Source: Methylobacteriaceae bacterium
GTDB lineage: Bacteria > Pseudomonadota > Alphaproteobacteria > Rhizobiales > Beijerinckiaceae
DNA length: 7,293 nt
Assembly (NCBI GenBank): GCA_031272615.1
Contig: JAISTL010000340.1
Span: forward strand, 1-7,293
Reading direction: 5' to 3'
Positions 5,328-7,293 of this stretch are shown here, one piece after another; the first letter of the stretch is position 1, and each line of letters opens with the position of its first letter. Below the pieces are notes generated by a model that was given only the letters and a program-made list of their open reading frames with translations, was not told where the DNA came from and searched no databases. The position numbers and the translations under genes were made by a program.

Positions 5328-6455
5328 ATGGACACAAATCGGCTGATTGTTGTGGCCGCGGGCGGAACGGGCGGGCACCTGTTCCCCGCGGAGGCTCTGG
5401 CGACGGTGCTCAAAGCGCGCGGAAACCGGGTCATTCTCGCCACCGACGGGCGGGTCAACGAGTTTACGGAAGGCTTCCCCGCCGAGGACATTGTCGTGTT
5501 TTCCACAGCTTCTCCGTCGGTCAACTCGCTGTTCCGCAAAGCCGCGGCCATTTTCTGCATCGGCCGGGGCGTGCTGGAAGCGCGGGCGTATTTCCGGGAA
5601 AAACGCCCGGATGTGGTGGTGGGGTTCGGCGGTTATCCGTCGGTACCGCCGGTTTTTGCCGCGGCCCTGCTCAAAATTCCGTCGGTCATCCATGAACAGA
5701 ACTCCGTGATGGGGCGCGCCAACCACATGCTGGCCAGGGACGCCGCCGTCATCGCCACCGGGTTCCCGAACCTCAACGGCGTGCCGCGCAAGGCGCGCGG
5801 ACTGCAGGTTTACACCGGAAACCCGCTGCGGCCCATCGTGCTTGAGGCGGCGCAAAAACCCTTCCCGCCCACCGACGGGAGCAGCCCCATCAAGGTGCTC
5901 ATTTTCGGCGGCAGCCAGGGCGCGCGGGTGTTCTCCGACGTGGTGCCGGAGGCGTTTTCCTCCGTTGCCGAAGACAAGCGCAAACGCCTTGTGGTGGTGC
6001 AGCAGGCCCGGCCCGAGGACGTCGAACGGGTGCGCGGCCATTACAAGGCGCTCTACATGCAGGCGGAGGTCGAGCCGTTCTTCAAGGACCTGCCGGCGCG
6101 GATGGCCGACAGCCACCTGGTGATCGCCCGGGCCGGCGCGTCGACCGTGTCGGAACTGGCCGCCGTCGGACGCCCGTCCATCCTCGTTCCCCTGCCCGGC
6201 TCGCTGGATCAGGACCAGGCGGCCAACGCCGAAAGCCTTTCCGCCATCGGCGCGGCGAAGGTCATCCGGCAGCGGGACTTCACCGCTCCCCGTCTGGCGC
6301 GGGAACTGACCGACATCGTTGCACAGCCGGAAACGCTGGCGGCGCAGGCGGAAAACGCCCGTCGCGCCGGGGTTCCGGATGCCGCCGAAAAGCTGGCCGA
6401 CGCCGTGATGGAGCTCATCGCGCGGCAGCCGCCGCCGGCGCCCCCTCCGGCCTGA
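5328..6455 (+). CDS. murG: UDP-GlcNAc:lipid I N-acetylglucosaminyltransferase MurG
   Basis: MurG is the GT28-family, GT-B-fold enzyme on the inner face of the cytoplasmic membrane that adds GlcNAc to lipid I, giving lipid II. It has 375 residues. The N-terminal domain shows the glycine loop GGTGGHLFPA at 12-21, GGYPSVP at 101-107 and HEQNSVMGRAN at 122-132. The UDP-GlcNAc-binding C-terminal domain shows TGNPLRP at 163-169, FGGSQGAR at 193-200, RAGASTVSELAA at 268-279 and DQDQAANA at 294-301. The ATG has GGGAG six bases upstream. The protein ends in a short proline-alanine tail (residues 368-375) that is probably unstructured. A likely promoter lies just upstream, and murC follows after 36 bases, so murG and murC form one unit. 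Confidence 0.99.
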   Translation: MDTNRLIVVAAGGTGGHLFPAEALATVLKARGNRVILATDGRVNEFTEGFPAEDIVVFSTASPSVNSLFRKAAAIFCIGRGVLEARAYFREKRPDVVVGFGGYPSVPPVFAAALLKIPSVIHEQNSVMGRANHMLARDAAVIATGFPNLNGVPRKARGLQVYTGNPLRPIVLEAAQKPFPPTDGSSPIKVLIFGGSQGARVFSDVVPEAFSSVAEDKRKRLVVVQQARPEDVERVRGHYKALYMQAEVEPFFKDLPARMADSHLVIARAGASTVSELAAVGRPSILVPLPGSLDQDQAANAESLSAIGAAKVIRQRDFTAPRLARELTDIVAQPETLAAQAENARRAGVPDAAEKLADAVMELIARQPPPAPPPA

Positions 6456-6491
6456 TTTTCCTTTATTGTATCCTCAAGAAAGCACCCGTTC

Positions 6492-7293
6492 ATGAAACTT
6501 CCTCCGAAACTCGGCCCTATCCATTTCATCGGCATCGGCGGCATCGGCATGTCCGGCATCGCCGAGGTTCTGCACAATCTGGGTTATACGGTGCAGGGTT
6601 CGGACGCGTCGGACAACAACAATGTCCGCCGCCTCGCCGCCAAGGGAATCCGCACCTTCATCGGGCAGAAGGCCGAAAACCTGGACGGCGCCGAGATTGT
6701 CGTCGTTTCGTCGGCCATCAAGCGCGACAATCCGGAATTGCAGCACGCGCGGGAGCTGCGCCTGCCGGTGGTGCGCCGCGCCGAAATGCTGGCCGAGCTG
6801 ATGCGTTTCAAAAGCTGCGTCGCGGTGGCCGGCACCCACGGCAAAACCACCACCACATCGCTGGTGGGCACGCTGCTCGAAGCCGGCGGGCTTGACCCGA
6901 CGGTCATCAACGGCGGCATCATCAACGCCTACGGCACCAACGCCCATATGGGCGGCGGCAGCTGGATGGTGGTGGAAGCCGACGAATCCGACGGCACGTT
7001 TTTGAAACTGCCGGCGGAAATCGCCGTCGTCACCAATATCGACCCGGAACACCTGGACCACTTCAAAACCTATGACGCCGTCAAGCAGGCGTTCCGCAGC
7101 TATATCGAGGCGATTCCGTTTTACGGCTTCGCGGTGGCGTGCATCGATCATCCGGCGGTGCAGGCGTTGATCGGCCATATCGAAGACCGGCGCATCGTCA
7201 CCTACGGCGTCAATCCGCAGGCCGACGTGCGCCTCACCGACGAGGACCTCTCCGGCGGGCGGAGCCGCTTCACCGTGACCATCCGCGACCGCC
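6492..7293 (+). CDS. murC: UDP-N-acetylmuramate--L-alanine ligase MurC (3' partial)
   Basis: MurC is the cytoplasmic ATP-dependent ligase that adds L-alanine to UDP-MurNAc, the first peptide step of the precursor. The frame stays open to the window edge and gives the first 267 of roughly 470 expected residues; the C-terminal domain is missing only because the window ends. Visible motifs are the nucleotide-binding GIGGIGMSG at 14-22, the ATP P-loop [11 protein letters not shown] at 113-123, [10 protein letters not shown] at 161-170 and NIDPEHLDH at 182-190. The ATG at 6492 puts the GIGGIGMSG loop at the normal distance from the N-terminus. The ribosome binding site is weak (AAGAAAG, about nine bases upstream). 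The gap to murG is 36 bases with no terminator. Confidence 0.98.
   Translation, partial: MKLPPKLGPIHFIGIGGIGMSGIAEVLHNLGYTVQGSDASDNNNVRRLAAKGIRTFIGQKAENLDGAEIVVVSSAIKRDNPELQHARELRLPVVRRAEMLAELMRFKSCVAVAGTHGKTTTTSLVGTLLEAGGLDPTVINGGIINAYGTNAHMGGGSWMVVEADESDGTFLKLPAEIAVVTNIDPEHLDHFKTYDAVKQAFRSYIEAIPFYGFAVACIDHPAVQALIGHIEDRRIVTYGVNPQADVRLTDEDLSGGRSRFTVTIRDR

Noticed and set aside
4744..5346. Open frame of 200 codons on the plus strand, with Trp-Thr-rich repeats, in the ftsW-murG spacer
   Set aside because: The repeats come from the 9-base DNA unit, which leaves all frames open on both strands. The frame overlaps the murG promoter and start, and resembles no protein family.

Overview
This window is a piece of the dcw (division and cell wall) cluster of a GC-rich Gram-negative bacterium, very probably an alphaproteobacterium. 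MraY, FtsW, MurG and MurC all read like alphaproteobacterial proteins. Examples are the MraY stretches [11 protein letters not shown] and [18 protein letters not shown], and the WWW-x-x-DR N-terminus of FtsW. The gene order mraY-murD-ftsW-murG-murC is also the usual one. I cannot name a genus from sequence alone.

Layout, left to right: mraY (5' end cut by the window), then murD four bases later. A reverse-strand block follows: a GNAT acetyltransferase convergent with murD, an intrinsic terminator, and a candidate 40-residue basic protein with a good ribosome binding site. Next is an AT-rich divergent control region of about 350 bases, then ftsW. A roughly 600-base non-coding stretch comes next, carrying two inverted arrays of a 9-base GGTGGAC repeat and a good sigma70-type promoter. 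The window ends with murG and the 5' part of murC, which runs off the right edge.

The five plus-strand genes act in one pathway. MurC and MurD add L-Ala and D-Glu to the UDP-MurNAc precursor in the cytoplasm. MraY moves the finished phospho-MurNAc-pentapeptide onto undecaprenyl phosphate (lipid I), and MurG adds GlcNAc (lipid II). FtsW, the SEDS glycosyltransferase of the divisome, polymerises lipid II at the septum.

The enzymes are ordinary. What is unusual is that a normally tight operon is broken twice: by opposite-strand genes between murD and ftsW, and by a repeat-bearing spacer between ftsW and murG. Each break is followed by a plausible new promoter. The small reverse-strand gene with its own terminator and the inverted repeat arrays are the parts most worth a second look.
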